This document shows, piece by piece, positions 28,762 to 36,791 of a stretch of DNA of 64,000 nucleotides (positions are counted from its first letter, which is position 1; the number at the start of each line of letters is the position of its first letter). The notes under the pieces are model-generated. The model saw nothing but the letters and a program-made list of their open reading frames with translations, searched no databases and was not told where the DNA came from. The stretch comes from an uncultured Halieaceae bacterium (lineage in GTDB: Bacteria; Pseudomonadota; Gammaproteobacteria; Pseudomonadales; Halieaceae), in the NCBI GenBank assembly GCA_938074045.1, contig CALJGI010000037.1, positions 45,114-109,113 of the forward strand, in the 5' to 3' direction. A program made the position numbers and the translations under genes.

Positions 28762-30044
28762 GTTTCACCCTCCGCCCGCTGTCCCACCGTCCATCCAAGC
28801 ATCGCCCAGACCGCGGCGACACAGGCACCGACAAAAGCAACACCCGCCACGCCCAGCCCAACCACCGCTGTCAACAGCGTGAACGCCCAGCTCCAGAATA
28901 CATCCCCACCTCGATAGACCACGACATCGATGATCTGCTTGGCTTTGAATCGGGTTTCCTGATCAACGTAAGTAAACAACATTTCCCGCGCTGGACGCGT
29001 GATAGCGTAATTACCACCGCGCCGAAAAACCTGAAGTATGATGACAATGGTCAACGCCGGCACCATAGCCACCGACAGCAATCCCATCATGACTATCAGT
29101 GGAATCAAGGCAAGTGTGAGCCCCAGACCCAATCGGGTAGCGAGACGTGAGGTAACAAATAGACCGCCGACAATCGTTAGCGTATTGGTCGCCAGATCAA
29201 TCATTGCCCAGTACTCCGTGCGTTCAGCACGCGAGTAGTCAGCCATCAGGTTTTTGAGCTCGAAGTAAATGAATGAGCCTATGCCGGTGTAACAAAACAG
29301 AAACAAGGCGATGCCGATCAGCATGGGGTTGCTCAATAACAACTTGAACCCCGCCAGAGGGTTCCCACCCAGACTCCGCTCGGGTTCGGCAAATCCCGAG
29401 GCGGCTGCATTCCCCAATTGGGTCACCTTGAGACGCTCTATATAAAAAATCATGGGCACCGTCAGCAGTAGCACTGCGGCTGCAACCAACATCAAGTTAT
29501 AGGTGCCAAGCAAATCGGAGAACAGCAAGGGGATTGACGGTCCAACCATGGCACCCAAGCTGGCACCGGTGGTTATGACACCGAATAAGCGCTTGGACTG
29601 CTCGCGTGAATAGACATCAGCCATAAGGCTCCAGAAAACCGATACCGGGAACAAACTGAAAACACTGACCCACACGTAGAAAGCCTTGTCGATGATCACA
29701 GTAGTCGTCAGCGCGCGTGACACCAGATAAAAAGCGACAAAGGTGAGCGCAAAAAATCCGTACACTGTCGGCACAAGATTTTTCAGTCTTATTCTGGAAA
29801 CCGCCGCTCCGTAGGCTGCCACGACGGCAAAGCTGAAAAAGAAGTTTATCGTCCAGAGCACGCTCAATTCCGCGTCGCTCCAGTCACTGGACATGGCGTC
29901 ACGAACCGGCCGCAGTATGTAGTAAGCCGCCATCAGAATCAGCACCAGTGCGAAGGAGGCAAAGGTCGCTTTGATTTCATGTGGGCGTACCTGCGACAAA
30001 ACGTTTATCAGGCGTGCCAGAGGTCCTTCGTTTTGGTCGTTCAC
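28758..30044 (-). CDS. MFS-type transporter
   Basis: 428 residues with about twelve hydrophobic helices, starting from a probable GTG preceded by GGGA. The N-terminal IKATFASFALVLILMAAYY and the following LRPVRDAMSSDW segment resembles the MFS/nucleotide-carrier-like permeases common in marine gammaproteobacteria (group related to NTP/NDP exchangers). Substrate unknown; coupling to the quinone-reductase-like enzyme does not reveal it. Confidence 0.82.
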   Translation of the reverse strand: MNDQNEGPLARLINVLSQVRPHEIKATFASFALVLILMAAYYILRPVRDAMSSDWSDAELSVLWTINFFFSFAVVAAYGAAVSRIRLKNLVPTVYGFFALTFVAFYLVSRALTTTVIIDKAFYVWVSVFSLFPVSVFWSLMADVYSREQSKRLFGVITTGASLGAMVGPSIPLLFSDLLGTYNLMLVAAAVLLLTVPMIFYIERLKVTQLGNAAASGFAEPERSLGGNPLAGFKLLLSNPMLIGIALFLFCYTGIGSFIYFELKNLMADYSRAERTEYWAMIDLATNTLTIVGGLFVTSRLATRLGLGLTLALIPLIVMMGLLSVAMVPALTIVIILQVFRRGGNYAITRPAREMLFTYVDQETRFKAKQIIDVVVYRGGDVFWSWAFTLLTAVVGLGVAGVAFVGACVAAVWAMLGWTVGQRAEGET

Positions 30045-30189
30045 AATAGATCCCGCGTAGGCTTCGACCCGCCATCTTACTGGCCGCCGTCAGATAACTC
30101 AAAAGCCGGAGGAACTGCGCTGGAGTTTCTATTAAAATGCGCCTCGCGCAACCAAACTCACATTCCCGCGCAGCAGCAGAGAAAGACGT

Positions 30190-31743
30190 ATGACGGCAGC
30201 AGCATTCACCATACCCGACAACACTCCTATCATTATAGCGACGGGGCAGATCATAGACCGACTACATGCCAACTCTGGGCCACCGTATCATCCACCTGTG
30301 GAACTGGCGGCGCAGGCAACCGAGGTTGCGCTGGCGGATGCGAACACACCAGCGCTGCGTGGCCTGATAGATACTATCGCCGTACTCAGACTCTTTTCTG
30401 ATTCCGTGGGGGCCTGGGCCGCTCCCCTGGGGCGCAGCGACAATCCACCAGCTTCAGTGGCCAATCGTATTGGCGCTAAAACAGGGCGACGAATCTACAC
30501 CAATACCGGGGGCACCCAACCCCTGCAATTGCTTATGGAGCTCGCGCTGGACATCGCCCGTGGCGAAAGTGAGGTTGCGTTGCTGACGGGCGCTGAAGCC
30601 ATCGGCAGCGAGAAACATGCGCGTCGGGGAGGACATCAGGATGACTGGAATGAACATTTTGACACGCCATATGAGGATCGTGAATACCTGCGTCGCTTTG
30701 CCTGCGAGGAGGAACGCAACAGCGGCATGACGTTACCCGCTCACTACTACTCGCTGATTGAGAACGCACAGGCACACGCCATGGGTTACTCAACCGAACA
30801 ACACCGCCAGTTTATGGCCAGAATACTGGCTCCCATGAGCGAAGTGGCCGCCCATGAACCCGTGGCACTGCATCAAAAAGCCTACTCCGTGGAACAACTA
30901 GCCTCCAATGACCCGGGTAATTACCCCATCACTCTACCGCTCACCAAGATGCTGGTATCCCAGGATGCGGTCAATCAAGGGGCTTCGATTTTGTTAACCA
31001 GCACCGGTAAGGCGCGCGAACTGGGCATTCCTCCGAGTCAGTGGGTTTTCCTGCAGGGGTATGCACAGGGTCTGGAACGCCACCTGATGCGCCGGATCGA
31101 TCCGGGGCAATCGACGGCCATGAAGGGCGTCTTCGATGCCGCATTATCCATGGCGGGAGCCCAGATTGAGAACATCGATATGCTCGACATCTACAGCTGC
31201 TTCCCCAGTGCTGTAAACGCCGCCTGTCACGCACTGAACATTGCTGCAGATGACCCACGCCCACTGACCATCATCGGCGGATTGCCCTTTTTCGGGGGAG
31301 CTGGCAATGGCTATTCGCTACACGCCGTCGCCCGCATGGCAAGACGGCTGCGTGGCAACAATCAACGTGGCGTTGTCACGGCCAACACTGGCGTCCTGTC
31401 GAAGCACGCTCTGGCCGTACTGAGTAACGCACCAGCCATCGATCAGGAGCACCTTCCCGACTGGTCTGTGCTGGAAGCCCCTGAATTTGATCTGGACAGC
31501 ATTCCGGAAAAACCGATTTCATCAACGCCGACAGAAGGACGTCTAATCGCGCATACAATCATTTACCAGCGCAACAAACCTGACCTGGCAATCGCCCTGG
31601 GAGAAACACATCAAGGCGAACGGTTTCTGGCTCATTCACTGGACCCCGCCGTGGCCAGCGAGTTGCACGAACAAGATGTGATCGGACGCCGTTTGAAAGT
31701 TGCAGCCGGAGCCGAGCGTCACAGCTTCAGCTTTGCCGGTTAA
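30190..31743 (+). CDS. Thiolase-superfamily protein (acetyl-CoA acetyltransferase-like), lacking the usual nucleophile
   Basis: 517 residues. Thiolase-fold segments are visible: TNTGGTQPLQLLMELALDIA (about residue 100), DIYSCFPSAVNAACHALNIA and GGLPFFGGAGNGYSLHAVAR in the C-terminal half. The nucleophilic Cys expected around residue 100 is missing (the site reads GGTQP), whereas the C-terminal Cys and His loops remain. A C-terminal extension of some 90 residues resembles the small beta domain seen in SCP-x-like thiolases. It may be a non-classical CoA ligand-binding or C-C cleaving enzyme. It overlaps the convergent NTF2-like gene by four bases. Confidence 0.82.
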   Translation: MTAAAFTIPDNTPIIIATGQIIDRLHANSGPPYHPPVELAAQATEVALADANTPALRGLIDTIAVLRLFSDSVGAWAAPLGRSDNPPASVANRIGAKTGRRIYTNTGGTQPLQLLMELALDIARGESEVALLTGAEAIGSEKHARRGGHQDDWNEHFDTPYEDREYLRRFACEEERNSGMTLPAHYYSLIENAQAHAMGYSTEQHRQFMARILAPMSEVAAHEPVALHQKAYSVEQLASNDPGNYPITLPLTKMLVSQDAVNQGASILLTSTGKARELGIPPSQWVFLQGYAQGLERHLMRRIDPGQSTAMKGVFDAALSMAGAQIENIDMLDIYSCFPSAVNAACHALNIAADDPRPLTIIGGLPFFGGAGNGYSLHAVARMARRLRGNNQRGVVTANTGVLSKHALAVLSNAPAIDQEHLPDWSVLEAPEFDLDSIPEKPISSTPTEGRLIAHTIIYQRNKPDLAIALGETHQGERFLAHSLDPAVASELHEQDVIGRRLKVAAGAERHSFSFAG

Positions 31744-32246
31744 GCCTGATTGCGTTTGCTGGCACGCTCTACCGCGGTCTCTAAAAGCGTCGCATTTCCC
31801 GCCGTCCAGTCACCGGCCAGACGTGAGCGAACTATGCGCCAATCGCCATTCTGTAGTTCATAGTGGTTGGTATATTCCCCGACCAGGGTGACGACATCCT
31901 CGGGTAACACCAGGCGGCTTTCGGGGTCAGAGAAAATAACGTGGTCAGCCACAAGGTAGGCTCGTGCACACACCGGATCTGATTGCAGATCGAACCGATG
32001 ATTGGTAATCGTGTGACGGGTGATATCGAAGCCGCTGATAACCGCTTTGACCGCCTCCACCCAGGCATCGGCGTTGACCGGGCTGCCTTCCGCGCCGAGG
32101 CTGGCCGACAGGTCGCCATAATCGAGTGTCACCTGATCCGCAAAGCATTGCCGCACCAGCTCCCAGTTCTGGGTATCGATGCCTTCAGCGTATTGGTTGA
32201 AACTGTCGATGAGCTGGTTTCGAATACTGGCATCTGATTCGTTCAT
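31740..32246 (-). CDS. NTF2/SnoaL-like protein
   Basis: 168 residues with the cone-shaped NTF2-like fold signature: an N-terminal helix pair (QLIDSFNQYAEGIDTQNWEL), VRQCFADQVTLDYGDLSAS, and a beta-rich second half (TRHTITNHRFDL, HYELQNGDWRIVRSRL). Known members include isomerases, cyclases, dehydratases and Rieske-oxygenase beta subunits; none can be chosen here. Its start overlaps the stop of the upstream SDR by four bases, so they are translationally coupled. Confidence 0.8.
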   Translation of the reverse strand: MNESDASIRNQLIDSFNQYAEGIDTQNWELVRQCFADQVTLDYGDLSASLGAEGSPVNADAWVEAVKAVISGFDITRHTITNHRFDLQSDPVCARAYLVADHVIFSDPESRLVLPEDVVTLVGEYTNHYELQNGDWRIVRSRLAGDWTAGNATLLETAVERASKRNQA

Positions 32247-33034
32247 TCACTCTGCTCCAATCTTGGTACAACGCCCTCGGTCAGGGTCGAGGTGTTATCC
32301 ACAACCATCGCCGCCCCGTTCACCGAGCGGGATTCGTCTGATGCGAGAAACAAAATCATATTGGCCACATCTATGGGTTCACCCACCCAGACCTGATCCA
32401 TCGCTTTCGCAGACCCGGGCACGCGCTCATCAGCTATTGCTCGCACACCCTGTAGCATGGGTGTCTCAATATTACCGGGGTGGACGGAATTACAACGCAC
32501 CCCATATCCTTCCTGGGCACTGAGTGTTGCGACGGACTTGGTGATACCCCGAATGGCGTGCTTGGATGCGGAGTAGGCAAAAATACGTGGTCCACCAAAA
32601 ATACTGGCGGTGGAGCACATATTGACGATGGAACCTGAACCACGCTTCTTCATTACCCGCAAGGCATGCTTGCAACCGAAAAAACTGCCGTCGGTGCCCA
32701 CCGCGTTGACCTTGCGCCACACTTCTTCGGTGGTCTCTTCAATACTGGCTAACTCGACGATGCCGGCGCTGTTCACCAGGACATCCAGCTTGCCGTGTTC
32801 GGCAACGATACCATCAATGGCGGGTTCCCACTGGTCCTCCCGGGTTACATCCAGGGAAACGAAGCGCAGACTGGCGTCTGAATCGGCAACTTCATTGCCC
32901 AGAACATGGTTTACATCGGCTATATATACTACCGCGCCTTCTTCAGCCAACCGTCTCGCTGTGGCCTGCCCCAGCCCGGATGCCCCACCGGTTATCAACG
33001 CCACTTTGTTCGCTACCCTTCCGGTCATCGGCAA
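32243..33034 (-). CDS. SDR family oxidoreductase
   Basis: 263-residue classical SDR with ALITGGASGLGQATARRL, acidic IADVN (NAD preference), VNSAGIVEL and catalytic YSASKHAIRGITK; C-terminal SVNGAAMVVDNTSTLTEG. Either of two ATGs six bases apart could be the start. Belongs to the minus-strand run NTF2 (33069), SDR, NTF2 (31740). Probably oxidises an alcohol intermediate of the nearby oxygenase pathway (inference). Confidence 0.9.
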   Translation of the reverse strand: MPMTGRVANKVALITGGASGLGQATARRLAEEGAVVYIADVNHVLGNEVADSDASLRFVSLDVTREDQWEPAIDGIVAEHGKLDVLVNSAGIVELASIEETTEEVWRKVNAVGTDGSFFGCKHALRVMKKRGSGSIVNMCSTASIFGGPRIFAYSASKHAIRGITKSVATLSAQEGYGVRCNSVHPGNIETPMLQGVRAIADERVPGSAKAMDQVWVGEPIDVANMILFLASDESRSVNGAAMVVDNTSTLTEGVVPRLEQSE

Positions 33035-33068
33035 TCTCCGTGTTCAACAAAATCCAGGTTTACCAGAG

Positions 33069-33497
33069 CTAGGCTTCAATAACTTCCTGTAAGGTGGCAA
33101 TGCCCTCTTCAAACTCCCAGAAGCCGCGTAGAGCAGTCAGTTTTCCTGCTTCATTCACGCTGTAGGTAAATACGCCATTAACCTGCTGTTTGTATGTTTT
33201 ATCACCGGCCTTGATAGTCACATTCAAGGTCACAATATTGGCGCACTCCAAATGAGAGGTGTAGCTTTCGTGCAGAATGTACTCAATGTCGGAGTGGGCG
33301 ATATTGTTGTCGTAGAAAGTGGCCCGTGCCTCCGGAGTGGAATGGCCCGTTCCCTCCGGGTCCAGCGCTGATGGACCTATGGGGTCTTCGATAATACCGT
33401 CTTCCGCGAACATCCCCAGCCAGCCTTCCCGGTCGTGATTGGCGACAAACTCACGGGACATCATGGAAACCTGAAACGCCTTGTTGTCCTTATTCAT
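33069..33497 (-). CDS. NTF2/SnoaL-like protein (ketosteroid-isomerase type)
   Basis: 142 residues. REFVANHDREGWLGMFAEDG and IEDPIGPSALDPEGTGH are typical of the KSI-like/SnoaL group that carries acid-base residues in a deep pocket. It lies 34 bases upstream of the SDR on the same strand. It could be an isomerase or dehydratase; the exact reaction is unknown. Confidence 0.8.
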   Translation of the reverse strand: MNKDNKAFQVSMMSREFVANHDREGWLGMFAEDGIIEDPIGPSALDPEGTGHSTPEARATFYDNNIAHSDIEYILHESYTSHLECANIVTLNVTIKAGDKTYKQQVNGVFTYSVNEAGKLTALRGFWEFEEGIATLQEVIEA

Positions 33498-33664
33498 ACT
33501 CGGTTACCTCCGCTGTGTATGTCCGTCAAATCTACCACAGATAATCTTCCCACAAGCACTCGCGAGTATAACCTTGCATACATTGCGGCACTGTTCAGTG
33601 AGCACTGTAACCGACAGGATAAACTTGACCATCCTGGCCAGAGTCGCCCGCGCTGTTCATCCAG

Positions 33665-34420
33665 CTAGAATCTTGGCAACTGCCCATTATGCTGACCGCC
33701 CGACAAATCAATCACCTGCCCATTGATATAGCCCGAACGTTGGTCGTCGGCTAAAAACAGAGCGGCCTCTGCCATGTCGTCGATTGTTCCCATGCGTCCA
33801 CACGGCGTCGCGTTAACATGCGAATCAATGATTGGCTCAAAACCAAAAAAGCCTGATGTCATATCAGTCTCTATCAATCCTGCGGCGATGGAGTTGAAGC
33901 GAATACCCTGATCTCCATACTCAACCGCGGCGACACGGATAGCGTAGTCTATCCCCGCCCGCGCTCCGGCATAAACAGACAGTCCGGCTCCCGGCAACCT
34001 GGCCGTCAGAGAGGATACTGTTACAACGGATCCGCCTTCCTTCATGGCGGCGGCGGCGTGTTTGAAAAACAACAGAGCCCCCACAAAACTGATTTCCAGG
34101 GTGGGACGAATCTCGTCCGCCGTTAACTCGGCAATAGCCACAGCCGAATGTATGCCGGCTGAGTAAACAGCAATATCTACTTTTCCTGAGTGACCGGCGG
34201 CCACCGAAAACAGGTTCTCAATACTCGTTTCATCCGTCATGTCACAGGATACGGCGGTGCCATTTATTTCTTCGGCCAGCTTTTCCAGCGGTTCCAATCG
34301 GCGCGCCGCAACCACCACATGGGCACCCTCCGCGGCGAGTCGCCGGGCAATTCCGGTGCCAAAATTATTGTCGCCTGAAGCGCCAACTACAACTGCGGTC
34401 TTTCCTGTCAATGTACTCAT
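33665..34420 (-). CDS. SDR family oxidoreductase with YxxxR in place of YxxxK
   Basis: 251 residues. The cofactor motif is VVVGASGDNNFGTGIARRL, with an Arg-rich AARRLEPL suggesting NADP. The active-site region reads VYAGARAGIDYAIRVAAVEYG, keeping the Tyr but with Arg at the Lys position. C-terminal SGYINGQVIDLSGGQ is normal. AGGA lies nine bases before the ATG. The start is only 17 bases from the end of the carotenoid-oxygenase remnant, and 33498-33664 after it holds no gene that I can see. Confidence 0.88.
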   Translation of the reverse strand: MSTLTGKTAVVVGASGDNNFGTGIARRLAAEGAHVVVAARRLEPLEKLAEEINGTAVSCDMTDETSIENLFSVAAGHSGKVDIAVYSAGIHSAVAIAELTADEIRPTLEISFVGALLFFKHAAAAMKEGGSVVTVSSLTARLPGAGLSVYAGARAGIDYAIRVAAVEYGDQGIRFNSIAAGLIETDMTSGFFGFEPIIDSHVNATPCGRMGTIDDMAEAALFLADDQRSGYINGQVIDLSGGQHNGQLPRF

Positions 34421-34437
34421 CGAAACGTCCTTTGTGG

Positions 34438-34738
34438 TTATTGCTTAAATATGCTTTTGGGCAACCAGATGACCTCACCCGGCACCCATACCCCGTGAAA
34501 TCCCACTGGCACACACCGGCGGCGCTACTTTTGCCAGCGCACCATCGCAGGACATGTGATCCTCGACGGTACCGTTGCTCAGGCTGTAGCCGTAGCGATT
34601 TTCCTGGCCCCACAGCGATCTGTTTATCTGCGGAATTTCCATCGACTGGTCGTGCACCCGCTCACCGTTGGCTCGCCCGGTTTCAAGATTCATGCTGAAA
34701 CGGCTGAGTCGCGCCGGGTGATTTCCCGCGGAAAGAAG
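34438..34738 (-). pseudogene. Remnant of a carotenoid oxygenase (RPE65 family), deleted and frameshifted
   Basis: Reading the minus strand from 34738 gives a frame with ARLSRFSMNLETGRANGERV, then MEIPQINRSLWGQENRYGYS. This aligns with SRWTADLNDADARM...SEFPQCDPRYVGREYRHGWYTS of the intact gene at 38259. The frame continues to DGALAKV (compare AGPLAKAHL of 38259), then must shift by one base to read VPVGFHGVWVPGEVIWLPKS and stop at 34438-34440; VPVCFHGTWRP and VPGGFHGGWRP end the two intact paralogues. About 70 residues between the two blocks and the whole N-terminal two thirds are gone. The second block retains the fourth iron-ligand His. No start codon with a binding site is present. Confidence 0.8.
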
Positions 34739-34785
34739 TCAATTTCATGCTAGCAAACGCACTCCTGCAAAACAATCAGTCCTTA

Positions 34786-34804
34786 CTGTTTTATTCCAAA
34801 ACAG
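34786..34804. repeat. Inverted repeat CTGTTTT-N5-AAAACAG
   Basis: A perfect seven-base inverted repeat with a five-base loop, 40 bases beyond the stop of the Rieske gene that ends at 34845. It lacks a following T run, so it may be a weak terminator, an operator or chance. The rest of 34739-34844 contains nothing else I can name. Confidence 0.35.
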
Positions 34805-34844
34805 CTTCCACCGGCAAAGATCTGGCATGTGGCATATGATCGAG

Positions 34845-36206
34845 TCAGGGACGGCGTCCCTCGATATAATCATCCACCAGTTCGTGCAATCGCTGGGTGC
34901 GACTCTCTTGTCCGGCCAGGTATGAGCCACTGTATCCGCGTGAATGCATGGCCCGCTGTTGACCGGGAAACACGCTGAGGTCTTGATCGATGGTTAGTCC
35001 CATACTTTTCTCGCCAAGCTCGAACAACTCATGTTCGACCGTCGCCTTGCGATCAACAACGCCGGACGTTGTTCGGACAGGCTCGGTGAGCTGTGGGGAA
35101 TCCGGGGCATACCACCAATTGTCGAACAGGCATTTTTCCGGATCTGTCGGATGGGGTCGGGCTCGCAGGAAATGAAAGCCGTCAACCCACACAGAAACGG
35201 CAAAGTTTGGGAACAAGGTATAGTGATAGGCATCGGTGAGCTGCGTGTCAGTCAATCTATCGAAATAGTCGTAACCCATGGTCGGGCCCAACTTGCGCCG
35301 CGCTTGCTGCAGTGCCTCTCGGGTATCCTCACCCCGCCCTCGAAAGTCCTCTGGATCCAGACCCCATTCCCTGAGAACCGATGCCAGCGGTTCGCCAATA
35401 ATGCCCTCTTCATCGATGGCCGGTCCGGCGTACCCACCGCGCATAATCATACGTGAGTGACCTGTATCCGCCATGTCAAAGCGCGTGGTCTTGTAGTTGG
35501 TGTCTATCCCGGAATCAGCGCGCAGTTTTTCCACCGCTGCCCCCCTGGGACGGTGCACCGTATTCACATGATAGGACTCATTAAAATTGTCCAGCACCAC
35601 CTTCCAGTTGCAGGGTGCTGTTGTTGACAACGCGACATATCTCTTCCAGGACGCCAGACCATAAGGCTCCCACTCGTCCCAGATCGGCCCGAGAAACTCT
35701 CTCAGCGGCACACAGTCCGGGTCCATGTTAACCCAGATAAAACCGGCGAAGGTCTCGCACTTCAGTTCCGCCAGGCGTAACTTTCCGCAGGGGTTTCCCT
35801 GTGGAAAATCATCTGCATCCTGTACAAAGTCCAGTTCACCCTCCCGTGTCCAGGCCCAACTATGATACGGACATACAAAGCGGTTGGTGTGCCCTCTGGC
35901 CGCGCTTACCAGGCGCTGCCCGCGATGCTGACACACATTATAGAACGCCTTGATATCCCCTCCGCTCTGCCGCACCATCAGAATGGACTCTGCACCGACC
36001 TCCTCCTGCTGCCAGTCTCCCGGTGCTGGCATTTCATCCTCTCTACCCAACAACAACCAGACGCGCGTCCACATGTGGTCCCATTCCAGATGCATAAACT
36101 CCCGGCTGGTGTAGCGATGCCCTTCCAGCTTGTGCCCACGCAGGGATTGTTTGGGCCAAGCGGGAAACTCGGGCGGTACCTGCTGACCTGGGTCACTGTT
36201 GCTCAT
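34845..36206 (-). CDS. Rieske non-heme iron oxygenase, alpha subunit
   Basis: 453 residues. The N-terminal Rieske domain has CQHRG (about residue 92) and CPYHSW about 20 residues later, the two Cys and two His that hold the [2Fe-2S] cluster. The catalytic domain has VVLDNFNESYHVNTVH, giving the bridging Asp and the two His ligands of the mononuclear iron, and LTIDQDLSVFPGQQRAMHSRG near the C-terminus. It would introduce oxygen into an aromatic or other C-H substrate, receiving electrons from a ferredoxin. Divergent from the NTF2-like gene at 36308 across 101 bases. Confidence 0.93.
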   Translation of the reverse strand: MSNSDPGQQVPPEFPAWPKQSLRGHKLEGHRYTSREFMHLEWDHMWTRVWLLLGREDEMPAPGDWQQEEVGAESILMVRQSGGDIKAFYNVCQHRGQRLVSAARGHTNRFVCPYHSWAWTREGELDFVQDADDFPQGNPCGKLRLAELKCETFAGFIWVNMDPDCVPLREFLGPIWDEWEPYGLASWKRYVALSTTAPCNWKVVLDNFNESYHVNTVHRPRGAAVEKLRADSGIDTNYKTTRFDMADTGHSRMIMRGGYAGPAIDEEGIIGEPLASVLREWGLDPEDFRGRGEDTREALQQARRKLGPTMGYDYFDRLTDTQLTDAYHYTLFPNFAVSVWVDGFHFLRARPHPTDPEKCLFDNWWYAPDSPQLTEPVRTTSGVVDRKATVEHELFELGEKSMGLTIDQDLSVFPGQQRAMHSRGYSGSYLAGQESRTQRLHELVDDYIEGRRP

Positions 36207-36307
36207 GTCTAGCCATCCTTGTTTACTTGTAATGTCTCAGATTCACACCATACCAATGTATAATTTTCTTCTCCGCCCGTCATGGGCATCTTCGGGAGAT
36301 ATTTCAC

Positions 36308-36709
36308 GTGGATAACGTCATCGATAGATTGGCCATTCAGGACGTCATGCTCAAATACGCTGCCGGGGTTGATGAGCGCAACCGTGAGCTGTACGGGCAA
36401 TGCTTCTGCGAAGATGTTGAAGTTGTAAATTTTGGCAGTACCACCATCAATGGAAAATCTGCATGGGTTGCATATGTCTGGGACGCATTGTCCGACTACC
36501 AAAGTACACAGCATCTCCTCAGTCCAGTGCTGGCTGACATAGACCATGACACAGCGACAGCGCATTGCAATGTTCAGGCGAGCCACGTTCTCACTGGCGG
36601 CGGCAGGTTGACCCTGCTCGCTCGTTACCAATCACAGCTGCGCAGGGAACAGGGTGTCTGGAGAATCTCACGTCACGAACTTATTGTCCGCGACATGATA
36701 CAGACCTGA
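36308..36709 (+). CDS. NTF2/SnoaL-like protein
   Basis: 133 residues with a GTG start and GGGAG upstream. The N-terminal helix (IDRLAIQDVMLKYAAGVDER) and beta-strand C-terminal half (RYQSQLRREQGVWRISRHEL) are typical. It diverges from a Rieske alpha gene, the same arrangement as the pair at 47036/47210. It could be a beta-type partner, an isomerase or a dehydratase. Confidence 0.8.
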   Translation: MDNVIDRLAIQDVMLKYAAGVDERNRELYGQCFCEDVEVVNFGSTTINGKSAWVAYVWDALSDYQSTQHLLSPVLADIDHDTATAHCNVQASHVLTGGGRLTLLARYQSQLRREQGVWRISRHELIVRDMIQT

Positions 36710-36791
36710 TTGAATCACACAGAGTCAACCGAGTGGCATTATCGCAGGGTCGTAGCAATCCACACTGAGGTGGAACCCGCCCGGACCGGGA

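Noticed and set aside
34475..34693. 72-residue minus-strand open frame taken as a separate small gene
   Set aside because: Its residues align to an internal block of the carotenoid oxygenases and its end is a frameshift; it belongs to the pseudogene.
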